NCBI GenBank assembly: GCA_009693435.1
Contig: SHXF01000019.1
Location: 1-53,367, forward strand
Length of the DNA: 53,367 nt
From: Betaproteobacteria bacterium
GTDB lineage: Bacteria > Pseudomonadota > Gammaproteobacteria > Burkholderiales > SG8-39
Direction of reading: 5' to 3'
Below the pieces are notes generated by a model. That model did no database searches. It was not told the DNA's origin and worked only from the letters and a program-made list of their open reading frames with translations. The position numbers and the translations under genes were made by a program. This document shows positions 8,326-16,607 of the stretch, piece by piece; the stretch's first letter is position 1, and each line of letters begins with the position of its first letter.

Positions 8326-8451
8326 GCCAGCGGCGAATGCAAATCGATTGGCAACGTGCATGGCGCTGGCCGCGGTGGACTTTGTCCATGACGTGGAGAC
8401 GGAGTTCAAATTTGCGCGTGACACGCTCCCCACCCACAGCGGGGAACAAAC

Positions 8452-8489
8452 TTGACCAAGTAAGGCCTCCAGAATTACTATTGCCTTAC
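8452..8489 (+). promoter_or_regulatory. Promoter and operator-like inverted repeat of the toxin-antitoxin pair
   Basis: TTGACC (8452-8457), an 18-nt spacer and TACTAT (8476-8481) form a plausible sigma-70 promoter. A perfect 7-bp inverted repeat, gtaaggc (8460-8466) and gccttac (8483-8489), brackets the -10 region with centres about 23 bp apart. This is the usual position for autorepression by an AbrB-type antitoxin. Transcription would start within a few bases of the ATG at 8491, so the message may be leaderless; no Shine-Dalgarno is visible. Confidence 0.55.
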
Positions 8490-8490
8490 C

Positions 8491-8763
8491 ATGAGCAAAG
8501 TAACCAGCAAATACCAGGTTTCCATCCCGAAGGCCCTGGCTGAAAAAATCGGAATCCGGGTCGGTGATGAGCTTGAGTGGGAAGACGCCGCGGGCACCTT
8601 GCGTGCCCGAACCGCTGCGAATCCCAAGGCGGGCTTCGCCGTGTCCGAGAGATTGCGACTATTCGATGCCGCCACTGCCCGACAAGCCGAGCGCGAGAAC
8701 GTGCGACGACTGCCGCGTGGCAAAGGTCGAGGCTGGACTCGGGAAGACCTGTACACACGATGA
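8491..8763 (+). CDS. vapB: AbrB/MazE-type (SpoVT-AbrB domain) antitoxin
   Basis: 90 residues. Residues 1-45 are a swapped-hairpin AbrB domain (VTSKYQVSIPKALAEKIGI, then GDELEWE), which binds DNA and represses its own operon. The remaining tail, rich in Arg and acidic residues, would wrap the toxin. The stop overlaps the start of the PIN gene (ATGA). The promoter/inverted repeat immediately upstream fits autoregulation. Confident as a toxin-antitoxin antitoxin; the gene symbol is at family level. Confidence 0.88.
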   Translation: MSKVTSKYQVSIPKALAEKIGIRVGDELEWEDAAGTLRARTAANPKAGFAVSERLRLFDAATARQAERENVRRLPRGKGRGWTREDLYTR

Positions 8764-9194
8764 CCGCGCTGGTCGATACCAACGTTCTGGTTTATCGCTT
8801 CGACCCGAGGGATTCAACAAAGCAGCGCATCGCGCGAGACCTTATGCGCGAAGGCATTGAGCGTGACACGCTCCGCGTGTCGCACCAGGCGGTGGTCGAG
8901 TTCGTTCAGGCCGTCACGCGGCCGCTCAGCCGGAACGAAGCGGGTCTGCTATCGAGGCCGGATGCCCTGCGCGAGGCCGAACAGCTGCTCGCGCAGTTTC
9001 GGGTTCTCTATCCGACGGAGTCACTCCTGCGTACCGCGGTTCGCGCAGTGGCCACTTATCAACTCAGCTGGTTCGACGCGCACATGTGGGCATATGCCGA
9101 GCACTATGGCCTGGATGAGATACTGTCCGAGGATTTTTCAGATGGGCAGTTGATCGGTACGGTGCGTATTCGCAATCCATTCAAGTCCTCGTAG
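8760..9194 (+). CDS. vapC: PIN-domain ribonuclease toxin (VapC type)
   Basis: 144 residues with the four acidic PIN residues in order: D6 (LVDTNVLVY), E47 (VVEFVQ), D106 (WFDAHMWAYAE) and D125 (SEDFSDG). PIN toxins are Mg-dependent RNases, typically cutting tRNA or rRNA, and are neutralised by the adjacent antitoxin. ATG 8760 overlaps the antitoxin stop by 4 nt. All catalytic residues are kept, so it is probably functional, in contrast to the decayed toxin remnant that converges on its 3' end. Confidence 0.9.
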   Translation: MTALVDTNVLVYRFDPRDSTKQRIARDLMREGIERDTLRVSHQAVVEFVQAVTRPLSRNEAGLLSRPDALREAEQLLAQFRVLYPTESLLRTAVRAVATYQLSWFDAHMWAYAEHYGLDEILSEDFSDGQLIGTVRIRNPFKSS

Positions 9195-9273
9195 ATTGTC
9201 CTGCGGCCAAGTTGCCGTCGCATAACAAGCGCGGGACGCAGCGCCATTCGGCGAGGACGAGGTCACGGTTCAC
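9181..9273 (-). pseudogene. Truncated HEPN-domain toxin (N-terminal stub)
   Basis: A GTG at 9273-9271 overlaps the stop of the nucleotidyltransferase gene (GTGA), the usual arrangement of MNT-HEPN pairs. The first residues, VNRDLVLAEWR, look like the start of HEPN proteins that partner MNT domains (typically M-N-R-D-L-V-x-A-E-W). After about 11 codons the similarity ends, and the frame stops at 9181 within the 3' end of the convergent PIN gene. I infer a deletion that removed the body of the toxin; the junction should lie near 9240. Confidence 0.5.
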
Positions 9274-9611
9274 AGAACTCGCACGGCGTCGTGCTCAACG
9301 GCACGCAGGAACGGAGATCCGCTGCGTGCGCGGCTCGCCCATTCATCTTCGGTGTACGCGAGAATCGACGGGACGGCACTGGAAGCGGCGGCCAGCATAT
9401 AGCCAACCCGGCGCAGCTTCCGCTTTTGACTGGCTGCCTTGTCGTTCACAATCAGCAAGACATCCAAATCACTCTCCGGTCCGGCATCCCCACGAGCATT
9501 CGAACCGTAGATCAGTAGCCTCAGCACCGCGCCGGGGTACTGCTCGCCGAGCGCTTTGCAGTATTCGCGCAACCAGGTGCGCTCGTCCCGAGTCAGCTTT
9601 GGTTGCTTCAT
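9270..9611 (-). CDS. MNT-type nucleotidyltransferase (antitoxin-like)
   Basis: 113 residues. The minimal nucleotidyltransferase signature is complete: G36-S37 (YGSNARGD) and the metal-binding pair D48-x-D50 (SDLDVLLIV). MNT proteins of MNT-HEPN systems inactivate the HEPN ribonuclease, in studied cases by adding AMP to a tyrosine. Here the HEPN gene expected downstream is only a stub, so this may be an orphan antitoxin. The ATG at 9611 overlaps the stop of an upstream methylase-like remnant (ATGA). Confidence 0.8.
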   Translation of the reverse strand: MKQPKLTRDERTWLREYCKALGEQYPGAVLRLLIYGSNARGDAGPESDLDVLLIVNDKAASQKRKLRRVGYMLAAASSAVPSILAYTEDEWASRARSGSPFLRAVEHDAVRVL

Positions 9612-9733
9612 TTCAATTCCATGTCGAACGCCTGAGAAGTGTCTTTGCCGAAGATGTCGATTACTTTGACGAGTATCCGATTCTTGCCTGCGTTTTCACA
9701 TGTGTGCGGTTCGCAGGCGGGCGGCAGCCTGTG
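9608..9733 (-). pseudogene. 3' remnant of a probable DNA-methylase (restriction-modification) gene
   Basis: A 41-codon open stretch on the minus strand ends with RILVKVIDIFGKDTSQAF followed by a few residues and TGA at 9608-9610. It resembles the C-terminal tail of adenine-specific/type III DNA methylases (V-K-V-I-D-I-F-G-N-D-T). It is closed upstream by TAG at 9734-9736, and no methylase motifs are found further up, so only the end of the gene survives. The stop overlaps the MNT start. The family identification is from memory of the tail only and is tentative. Confidence 0.35.
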
Positions 9734-9984
9734 CTATGTGATTTTACGCCCCGACCGCTGCGTCGTGCGGGCAGTGTGATTGTGTCTCTGGAAAATTTGA
9801 GATCTCTCGTCGTCGATGTCCGGTTCTCCGGTTGGTTCCGCTTCTGGCGGCGCGATCTTGCCGGATTTTTAGATAACAGTCTCGATTGGGTCCAAGGTGA
9901 TTGGTCATAGTCGGGCCCGTGGACGTCGAGCACCTTTCAGATGACCCTGCATCAGGCGATTATGCCAGCCTGCTCACCCCCGGA

Positions 9985-10947
9985 TCATTCCACCTTGATG
10001 TTCGAGTCGCGAACGACTCTGGTCCATTTGGCAAGGTCTCGTTCGATCGCGGCGTCCACGTCCCTGCCCTCCACCCATAGCGGATCTATACCCACGCTCG
10101 ACAGCTTCTGCCGGATCTCCGGGTCATCGGCGACGCGCTTGATGTCAGCACGCAGGATCTGGGCGATCGAGGCTGGCGTTTGGCGCGGAGCGAATACGCC
10201 ATACCAGTTGGTGAGCACCAGTCCCTGGTACGTCTCCGAGAGCGGTCGGGCGTCGGGAACGAGTGCTGAAGGAACACTGCCCGTGACGCCGAGTGCCTTG
10301 AGTTTGCCGCTCTTGAGGTGCGGCAGGCCCTGAGGAATCGGACCGCAGAACATGGAAACTTCGCCCGCGAGCACGGCAGTCATCGACGGTGCCGCGCCCT
10401 TGTAAGGAACGTGGATGAGACTGATCCCGGCTGCAGCCTTGAGCATTTCACCGCACATGTGTCCCGGCGATGCGTTGCCCGCCGACGAAAAAGTGAGCGT
10501 GCCGGGCTTCGCCTTTGCGAGGCCCACGAATTCGGCGAGCGTGTTCACGCCCGTGGAAGGGTGCACCAGCAGCATGTTCATCGATTCGCCCATGATTGCT
10601 ATCGGCAACAGATCCTTCTTCGCGTCATAGGGCGTCTTGAACAGCGCCGGAGCCATCACTATCGGCAAATCGACGGTGAAAAGCAGTGTGAGGCCGTCGG
10701 CCGGCGCTTTGGCCACGGCATCGGTGCCTATGGTGCCGGTCGCACCTGCGCGGTTTTCCACCACCACAGGTTTGCCCCAGCGTTCCGAAAGCTTTTGGCC
10801 ATAGAGGCGCGCCATGATGTCAGCCGGTCCGCTCGCGGGGAAAGGCATGATCAAGCGCACCGGCCGGTCCGGGTAAGTTTGCGCATGGGGAGTGCCTGCG
10901 CAAACCATCGCGAGCACCAGGAGCATCAGGGCAAACGGCGAATTCAT
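9985..10947 (-). CDS. Bug/TctC-family periplasmic solute-binding protein
   Basis: 320 residues. A signal peptide with core FALMLLVLAMVCAGTPHA is likely cleaved before QTYPDRPV. The family pattern is clear: YPDRPVRLIMPFPASGPADI near 25-44, VVVENRAGATGTIGTD, HVPYKGAAPSM, and GVFAPRQTPASI. Bug proteins bind organic acids for tripartite tricarboxylate transporters or for sensing, and are greatly expanded in Burkholderiales. No tctA/tctB membrane genes are near, as is common. ATG 10947 has GGAGG at a 5-nt spacing. Confidence 0.93.
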   Translation of the reverse strand: MNSPFALMLLVLAMVCAGTPHAQTYPDRPVRLIMPFPASGPADIMARLYGQKLSERWGKPVVVENRAGATGTIGTDAVAKAPADGLTLLFTVDLPIVMAPALFKTPYDAKKDLLPIAIMGESMNMLLVHPSTGVNTLAEFVGLAKAKPGTLTFSSAGNASPGHMCGEMLKAAAGISLIHVPYKGAAPSMTAVLAGEVSMFCGPIPQGLPHLKSGKLKALGVTGSVPSALVPDARPLSETYQGLVLTNWYGVFAPRQTPASIAQILRADIKRVADDPEIRQKLSSVGIDPLWVEGRDVDAAIERDLAKWTRVVRDSNIKVE

Positions 10948-10973
10948 ATTTCCCTCCGGAAAAGGGCATGTAC

Positions 10974-11090
10974 TTACGAAGAGTTTTCCACAAAATAGGC
11001 TTCCCAGTCGACACCAACGTTGCGGATCGACAGCGATAGATCATTGGCGAGCCCGTGGAAGTGACGGATGATTCGGCAAACAGGAGAGTC
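10974..11090 (-). pseudogene. Unidentified 38-codon coding-like tail upstream of the Bug gene
   Basis: Between a TAG at 11091-11093 and a TAA at 10974-10976 the minus strand encodes a stretch with protein-like composition (for example LSLSIRNVGVDWEAYFVEN). It ends 26 bp before the Bug start, as an upstream operon gene would. I do not recognise the family, and it may be chance. Confidence 0.25.
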
Positions 11091-11097
11091 CTACGCC

Positions 11098-11250
11098 ATG
11101 CACGCAATCGTAATCGAGCATGTAGAAGGCGACTTGGGCGGTGGCCCGAGATGTCCTCCCGCCAGCCCTTCGGCGCTACGTCGTCCTTTACCGAATATTA
11201 GGCGAGTTTCTCCCACGGGCGGCGCGGGGATCTCGGGGAGGTGTTTTTAG
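11098..11250 (+). pseudogene. Possible 5' remnant of an antitoxin gene
   Basis: The frame starts MHAIVIEHVEGDL behind CAGGAG (11-nt spacer). Starts of the form M-x-A-I-V-I-E-H-V are typical of small antitoxins paired with PIN toxins. After about 13 residues the sequence turns into Pro/Arg/Gly-rich, non-domain-like text, suggesting a frameshift or deletion. No PIN sequence follows. Confidence 0.3.
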
Positions 11251-11265
11251 TAGGCGATGACCGCC

Positions 11266-11523
11266 TTAGCCGCGTGGTCCCGCTGTCCGTAGTTCTTTTG
11301 GCGAAAAGCCGTTCGCCAGCAGGTAGCGTCGCATCCGAGACAGGAATCGACGCGAACGTCGCGTTTCTTGTGCTGCCTCGCGAGCGGAAAATGAGACTGC
11401 GCTGTCGTAGTCAGCCGCCAAGCGGTTGTCCCGACTCTCGCCAAGAAACGAGGCCCACTCGGGTTCGACTTCACCTCCGCCTCGAACGCTTGGGATCTGT
11501 CGTTTCCGAACCGGATAAAGCGC
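11266..11523 (-). pseudogene. C-terminal fragment of a HEPN-domain (UPF0332-like) protein
   Basis: Reading leftward, the frame ending at TAA 11266-11268 encodes EWASFLGESRDNRLAADYDS, then FSAREAAQE and RRFLSRMRRYLLANGF. This follows the last helices of HEPN proteins: a D-x-R-x-x-A-D-Y turn, an acidic E-A segment, then a basic helix R-F-L-x-R-I-R-R-Y-L. An in-frame TGA at 11524-11526 and loss of the N-terminal helices mark it as broken. The frame with the better match differs from the longest open frame in this stretch, which is not protein-like. Confidence 0.5.
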
Positions 11524-11657
11524 TCACGCAGTCGTTGGCGATGGCCGATCTTAATCCCGCGGATTGGTGTTCTTTTCGGACAAACGTGGGGAATATAGAC
11601 ATTCCCAAGAGCTATCCACGAAGAGTGTCCGACGGCATCCACCCTCCGCCTCTCCAG

Positions 11658-13448
11658 TCAGAACTGCTCCTCAGCCAGCGCCATCACGCCGCGCGCGCCC
11701 TGCACGATCGTGTTGCGCAACCCCGGCGCCTGCGACAACACGTGGTCGGCATAGAACCGCGCGGTAGAAATCTTCGCTTCGTAAAACGCCTTGTCGCCCT
11801 GCCCTCCTGTCAACCGCTGTTGCGCGACCAGCGCGGCGCGCGCCATCTGCCAGCCGCCGGCGACGATGCCCATCAGCTTGAGATACGGCACCGAGCCGGC
11901 GTGCACTGCCTTGATGTCCGGGCCGTAGGTGGCGACGATCCAGTCCACGCAATCGGATACGGCGCCGATGCCCGCAGCCAGGGCCGCGCGGATCGCCGCG
12001 AAGTCCTCGCCGCCCGCCTTGCCCAGCTCCGCTTCGGTGGCGCGCATCATCGCGATCATTTCCTTGGCCGTCGCGCCGCCTTCGCGCGCGGTTTTCCTGC
12101 CGACCAGGTCATTCGCCTGTATCGCGGTCGTGCCTTCGTAGATCGTGGTGATGCGTGCGTCGCGCAAATGCTGGGCAGCGCCCGTCTCCTCGATGAAGCC
12201 GACGCCGCCGTGCACCTGTATGCCGGTGGAGGCGACTTCGATCCCGGTCTCGGTGCTCCAGCCCTTCACCACCGGGATCATCAGGTCGGCGAATGCCTGG
12301 TGGCGCTGCCGCTGCGCCTTGTCCTGATGTCGGTGCGCAATGTCGAGCGACGCGGCGACCACGTAGGCCAGCGCGCGCATGGCTTCGGTCTGCGCCTTCA
12401 TGCTCATCAGCATGCGGCGCACGTCCGGCTGGCGGATGATGGGCACGGACTTGCCGCCCGCGGTCAGGTCGCGGCCCTGGATGCGTTCTTTCGCGTAGGC
12501 CAGCGCCTGCTGATAGGCTCGCTCGGCGATCGCCACGCCCTCCAGGCCGACCGCGAAACGCGCGGCGTTCATCATGATGAACATGGTTTCCAGCCCGCGG
12601 TTTTCCTCGCCGACCAGATAGCCCACGGCGCCGCCCTGCTCGCCGTACACCAGCACGGCCGTGGGGCTGGCGTGTATGCCCAACTTGTGCTCGATGGAAG
12701 CGCATTGCACGTCGTTGCGCTTGCCGAGCGAGCCATCCTCGTTGACCAGGAACTTCGGCACGATGAATAGCGAGATGCCCTTCACGCCCTCGGGCGCATT
12801 CGGCGTGCGCGCCAGCACCAGGTGGACGATGTTCTCCGCCAGGTCGTGTTCGCCGTAGGTGATGAATATTTTCTGGCCGCTGATTAGATAGTGCTCGCCG
12901 GCGGGCACCGCCCGGGATCGCACCAGCGCAAGGTCCGAGCCCGCCTGCGGTTCGGTCAGGTTCATCGTGCCGGTCCAGGTGCCTTCAATCATTTTCGCCA
13001 GGAACACCTGTTTCAGGCGATCGCTGCCGCGCAGCAACAGGGCTTCGATGGCGCCCGCGGTCAGCAGCGGGCAGAGCGAAAACGACAGGTTCGCCGACTT
13101 CCACATTTCCATGACCGGCGTCGCGACGAGCTTGGGCAGGCCCTGCCCGCCGAATTCGACCGGAAACTGCAGCGCATTCCAGCCCCCGTCGACGAACTGC
13201 CGGTAGGCATCCTTGAAACCATCGGGTGTGCGCACCGCGCCGTCTTTCCACACGGAGCCCTGTTCATCGCCGGACTTGTTGAGTGGGGACAGCACTTCAG
13301 CGGAGAATTTGGCATTGCCTTCGAGTATCTGCTCGACCAGGTCCGCGCTCACGTCCTCGCAGCCGGGCAGTCGGGCGATGTCATCCAGGCCGGCCAGTTC
13401 CTTCAGCACGAACTGCATATCGCGTATCGGGGCTATGTACTCGCTCAT
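11658..13448 (-). CDS. Acyl-CoA dehydrogenase (large, C-terminal-extended type)
   Basis: 596 residues, longer than the classic 380-400-residue enzymes and matching the family that carries an extra C-terminal helical domain (as in DmdC and similar enzymes). Visible elements are LTEPQAGSDLALV near 164-176 (flavin region), GEENRGLETMF near 280-290, IQVHGGVGFIEE near 410-421, and the catalytic base E438 in TIYEGTTAIQAND. It oxidises an acyl-CoA to the 2-enoyl-CoA and reduces ETF. It lies 73 bp downstream of etfA on the same strand, so EtfAB are its likely electron acceptors. Chain-length preference cannot be read. Confidence 0.93.
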   Translation of the reverse strand: MSEYIAPIRDMQFVLKELAGLDDIARLPGCEDVSADLVEQILEGNAKFSAEVLSPLNKSGDEQGSVWKDGAVRTPDGFKDAYRQFVDGGWNALQFPVEFGGQGLPKLVATPVMEMWKSANLSFSLCPLLTAGAIEALLLRGSDRLKQVFLAKMIEGTWTGTMNLTEPQAGSDLALVRSRAVPAGEHYLISGQKIFITYGEHDLAENIVHLVLARTPNAPEGVKGISLFIVPKFLVNEDGSLGKRNDVQCASIEHKLGIHASPTAVLVYGEQGGAVGYLVGEENRGLETMFIMMNAARFAVGLEGVAIAERAYQQALAYAKERIQGRDLTAGGKSVPIIRQPDVRRMLMSMKAQTEAMRALAYVVAASLDIAHRHQDKAQRQRHQAFADLMIPVVKGWSTETGIEVASTGIQVHGGVGFIEETGAAQHLRDARITTIYEGTTAIQANDLVGRKTAREGGATAKEMIAMMRATEAELGKAGGEDFAAIRAALAAGIGAVSDCVDWIVATYGPDIKAVHAGSVPYLKLMGIVAGGWQMARAALVAQQRLTGGQGDKAFYEAKISTARFYADHVLSQAPGLRNTIVQGARGVMALAEEQF

Positions 13449-13521
13449 GTCACACCTTTATATTTCAACCGCACAGACGTGATCGCGCAATCGGCAGATT
13501 ATCCGGCGCGGCCCTGATCGC

Positions 13522-14457
13522 TCAGCCCAGTTCCTTGACGAGTTCCGGCACGATCTGGAACAGGTCCCCGACGATGCCGTAATCGGCAACCTGGAATATC
13601 GGCGCCTCCTCGTCCTTGTTCACCGCCACGATGACGCGACTGTCCTTCATACCCGCCAGATGCTGGATGGCCCCAGAGATGCCCACGGCCACATAGAGTT
13701 CAGGCGCGACGATCTTGCCGGTCTGCCCCACCTGCCAGTCGTTCGGGACGAAGCCGGCATCGACTGCCGCCCGCGACGCGCCCATTGCCGCGCCGAGTTT
13801 GTCGGCGAGCGGTTCGAGAATCTTGAAATTTTCCCCCGACCCCATGCCGCGGCCGCCGGAGACGATGATTTTCGCGGCGGTCAATTCCGGGCGATCCGTC
13901 TTCGACAGTTCCCGCCCCACCAGACTGGAGAGTCCCGCGTCAGCCACCGCCGCGATCGCTTCCACCGGCGCCGCGCCGTCGGTGCGCAGCGGCGCTGCAT
14001 CGAACCCGGTGGCGCGCACCGTGATCACCTTGATGGCGTCCTTGGATTGCACCGTCGCCATCGCATTGCCCGCATAAATGGGGCGCACGAACGTATCCGG
14101 CGACACCACCGAGGTGATCTCCGAGACCTGCGCCACATCCAGCAGCGCGGCCACGCGCGGGGAAACGTTCTTGCCGAAGCTGGTCGCCGCCGTGACGATA
14201 TGGCCGTAGCCCGGCGCGAGCGAGACCACCAGCGCCGCGAGGCTCTCGGCGAGGCCCGATGCGTAGTGCGCGGCGTCCGCCACCAGCACCTTGCCGACCC
14301 CGGTGATCTTTGCCGCAGCCTGTCCCGCCGCAGCACATCCGCTGCCGGCGACGAGCACCGTCACCTCCGCCCCCAGTTGCGACGCGGCAGCCACTGCGTT
14401 GAGGGTCGCAGGCCTGACCGATTGATTGTCGTGTTCCGCAATGACGAGTGTGGCCAT
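13522..14457 (-). CDS. etfA: Electron transfer flavoprotein alpha subunit
   Basis: 311 residues. The C-terminal FAD-binding domain is clear: [62 protein letters not shown] and ADYGIVGD. The N-terminal half is the typical ETF alpha/beta fold. With EtfB it accepts electrons from acyl-CoA dehydrogenases and passes them to ETF-QO. The ATG at 14457 shares one base with the etfB stop, so the pair is translationally coupled. Confidence 0.97.
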   Translation of the reverse strand: MATLVIAEHDNQSVRPATLNAVAAASQLGAEVTVLVAGSGCAAAGQAAAKITGVGKVLVADAAHYASGLAESLAALVVSLAPGYGHIVTAATSFGKNVSPRVAALLDVAQVSEITSVVSPDTFVRPIYAGNAMATVQSKDAIKVITVRATGFDAAPLRTDGAAPVEAIAAVADAGLSSLVGRELSKTDRPELTAAKIIVSGGRGMGSGENFKILEPLADKLGAAMGASRAAVDAGFVPNDWQVGQTGKIVAPELYVAVGISGAIQHLAGMKDSRVIVAVNKDEEAPIFQVADYGIVGDLFQIVPELVKELG

Positions 14458-15206
14458 CAGATCACCTTCGCTTCGTTGCGCAGTTTGTCGATCAGCGCTT
14501 TTGCATCCGCGACCTTTACGCCGGACTTGCGCTTGGGCGGTTCTTCCACCTTGAGCGTGGAGAGCCGCGGCGACACGTCTACGCCCAGCGCCTCGGGTGT
14601 CAGCACGTCCATCTGCTTTTTCTTGGCCTTCATGATGTTCGGCAGGGTGACGTAGCGCGGTTCATTGAGCCGCAGGTCGGTGGTGATGACCGCCGGCAGT
14701 CTGATGGCGATTGTTTCCAGGCCGCCGTCGACTTCGCGCGTGACGCTGACATTGTCGCCGTCGATCTTCACTTTGGACGCGAATGTCGCCTGCGACCAGC
14801 CCATCAGGGCGGCGAACATCTGCCCGGTCTGGTTGCAGTCGTCGTCTATCGCCTGCTTGCCGAGTATGGCAAGCCGGGGCTGCTCCTTGATGGCGATGGC
14901 CTGCAACAGCTTCGCGACGGCCAGCGGCTGCAGTTCCACGTCGGTGTGCACCAGGATGGCACGGTCGGCGCCGATCGCCAGCGCGGTACGCAGGGTTTCC
15001 TGGCAGGCCTGCACACCGCAGGAAACGGCGATCACCTCGGTGACGATGCCGGCCTCCTTCAACCGCATCGCCTCCTCCAACGAGATTTCATCGAAGGGAT
15101 TCATCGACATTTTCACATTGGCGGTTTCGACACCCGTGCCGTCGGATTTGACCCGAACCTTGACGTTGTAGTCGACCACGCGCTTGACCGGAACCAGGAC
15201 TTTCAT
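14457..15206 (-). CDS. etfB: Electron transfer flavoprotein beta subunit
   Basis: 249 residues, full length. It starts [14 protein letters not shown] and has [39 protein letters not shown] (AMP/nucleotide-binding region) and [18 protein letters not shown]. It is the first gene of etfB-etfA-acyl-CoA dehydrogenase. The open frame extends far upstream, but that extension is antisense to the CoA-transferase gene and not protein-like, so the ATG at 15206 is the start. Confidence 0.97.
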   Translation of the reverse strand: MKVLVPVKRVVDYNVKVRVKSDGTGVETANVKMSMNPFDEISLEEAMRLKEAGIVTEVIAVSCGVQACQETLRTALAIGADRAILVHTDVELQPLAVAKLLQAIAIKEQPRLAILGKQAIDDDCNQTGQMFAALMGWSQATFASKVKIDGDNVSVTREVDGGLETIAIRLPAVITTDLRLNEPRYVTLPNIMKAKKKQMDVLTPEALGVDVSPRLSTLKVEEPPKRKSGVKVADAKALIDKLRNEAKVI

Positions 15207-15237
15207 GAAGGCGGCTTCTGTTGTTTGAAGAGGCGCA

Positions 15238-15243
15238 ATTATA
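15238..15243 (-). promoter_or_regulatory. Candidate -10 box of the etfBA operon
   Basis: A perfect TATAAT on the minus strand, 32 bp upstream of the etfB start in GC-rich DNA. The matching -35 region is poor, so the call rests on the -10 alone. Confidence 0.4.
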
Positions 15244-15310
15244 CGGCAAGCGATACAGGGGTTTGCGGCGCGGGCGCTGCCGCCATCGCGGCGCACGGCC
15301 CCGCCGCTTA

Positions 15311-15316
15311 TATAAT
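15311..15316 (+). promoter_or_regulatory. Candidate -10 box of the class III CoA-transferase gene
   Basis: A perfect TATAAT on the plus strand, about 60 bp before the ATG at 15375, in the 168-bp divergent spacer with etfB. The -35 region is not recognisable. Confidence 0.38.
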
Positions 15317-15374
15317 CAGGCGCCTGAAAACTGCAGTAGAACCGGAGTGCGCAGCAGCCCTGCGCCGACAAATC

Positions 15375-16607
15375 ATGACCACCCCGCCACCGCGTCCGCT
15401 CTCCCACATCCGCGTGCTCGATCTGACCCGTGTGCTGGCCGGCCCCTGGGCGTCGCAGAACCTGGCCGACCTCGGCGCCGAAGTCATCAAGATCGAGCGC
15501 CCCGGCGCGGGCGATGACACGCGCAGTTGGGGTCCGCCGATGTTCCGCGGCGCGGACGGCAGGGACACCGGCGAAGCAGCCTATTTCCTGTCCGTCAATC
15601 GCGGCAAGAAATCGGTAACCCTCGATCTCGCCAGTCCCGAAGGGCAGCGCATCGCGCGCGCGCTCGCCGCGAAGTGCGACGTGGTGCTGGAGAACTACAA
15701 GGTCGGCGGACTCGCCCGTTACGGGCTGGACTACGCGACGCTGCGCGAAGCGCATCCCGGCCTCATCTACTGCTCGATCACCGGTTTCGGCCAGTCCGGC
15801 CCCTATGCGGCGCGTCCCGGCTACGACTTCATCTTTCAGGGCATGGGCGGACTGATGAGCATCACCGGCGAGCGCGATGACCTGCCCGGCGGCGGCCCGC
15901 AGAAAGTCGGCATCGCGGTCACCGATGTCCTGACCGGCATGTATGCCAGTCTCGCCGTCACCGCGGCGATCGCCTATCGCGAACGGACCGGCACCGGGCA
16001 GTACATCGACCTCGCTCTGCTCGATACCATCGTCGCGTTCGGCGCCAACCAGATCATGAACTACTGGTGTTCCGATAGCGTGCCGCGGCGCTGGGGCAAT
16101 GCCCATCTCAACATCGCCCCCTACGAAGTATTCGCCACCAGCGACAGTCACCTCATTCTCGCCGTGGGCAACGACAGCCAGTTCCAGAGCTTCTGCCGTG
16201 TCGCCGGCAGGCCGGAGTTGTCCGAGGACGAGCGCTTCCGCAAGAACCCCGACCGCCTGAAGAATCGCCAGGCGCTGGTGGAGATCGTGCGCATTCTCAT
16301 ACGCGCGCGCACCAAGCGGCAATGGATGGAGGCGCTGGAATCCGCCGGCGTGCCCTGCGGCCCGATCAACGACTACAGCGAGGTGTTCCAGGACCCGCAG
16401 GTCAGGCATCGCGGGCTGCGGGTGGAACTGCCGCATCCGCTGGGCGCAATGCCCACGGTGGCCAGTCCGATGCGCTTTTCCGAGACGCCGATCGCCTACG
16501 ACACGCCGCCGCCGCTGCTCGGCCAGCACACCGGTGCGGTGCTCGCCGAGTTGCTCGCGTTCACGCCGGAGGAATTGAAGCGCCTGCGCGCCGACGGCAT
16601 CGTTTGA
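15375..16607 (+). CDS. Class III CoA-transferase (CaiB/BaiF family)
   Basis: 410 residues, the usual length. It starts with the family pattern [20 protein letters not shown] followed by [11 protein letters not shown]. The catalytic aspartate, which forms the acyl anhydride with the substrate, is most likely D184 in VTDVLTGMY. The C-terminus has the usual AGVPCGPIN motif. Members move CoA between carboxylic acids (formyl/oxalate, carnitine, 2-methylsuccinate and many others); the substrate here is unknown. It is divergent from etfB. Its stop codon lies inside the first copy of the 23-bp tandem array, which it shares with the convergent TPR gene. Confidence 0.93.
   Translation: MTTPPPRPLSHIRVLDLTRVLAGPWASQNLADLGAEVIKIERPGAGDDTRSWGPPMFRGADGRDTGEAAYFLSVNRGKKSVTLDLASPEGQRIARALAAKCDVVLENYKVGGLARYGLDYATLREAHPGLIYCSITGFGQSGPYAARPGYDFIFQGMGGLMSITGERDDLPGGGPQKVGIAVTDVLTGMYASLAVTAAIAYRERTGTGQYIDLALLDTIVAFGANQIMNYWCSDSVPRRWGNAHLNIAPYEVFATSDSHLILAVGNDSQFQSFCRVAGRPELSEDERFRKNPDRLKNRQALVEIVRILIRARTKRQWMEALESAGVPCGPINDYSEVFQDPQVRHRGLRVELPHPLGAMPTVASPMRFSETPIAYDTPPPLLGQHTGAVLAELLAFTPEELKRLRADGIV

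Larger units (their letters stand above)
10948..11657. other. 710-bp region without an intact gene; decayed gene fragments
   Basis: No intact gene is recognised. The region contains, from left to right: a short protein-like tail on the minus strand (10974-11090), an antitoxin-like gene start on the plus strand (from 11098), and the C-terminal part of a HEPN-domain gene on the minus strand (11266-11523). It lies between the Bug gene and the acyl-CoA dehydrogenase and reads as gene debris. Confidence 0.55.

Noticed and set aside
9212..9910. A 232-codon rightward open frame over the MNT gene
   Set aside because: The opposite strand encodes the complete MNT signature with overlapping neighbours; the rightward frame shows no domain.
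11247..11642. A 131-codon leftward open frame in the empty region
   Set aside because: Its sequence has no domain character, while another frame of the same strand over 11266-11523 matches a HEPN end.
11241..12770. A 509-codon rightward open frame
   Set aside because: Most of it is antisense to the acyl-CoA dehydrogenase gene; the left part has no recognisable motif.
15207..16529. A 440-codon upstream extension of the etfB frame
   Set aside because: It is antisense to the class III CoA-transferase and not protein-like; EtfB homologues start at MKVLVPVKR (15206).
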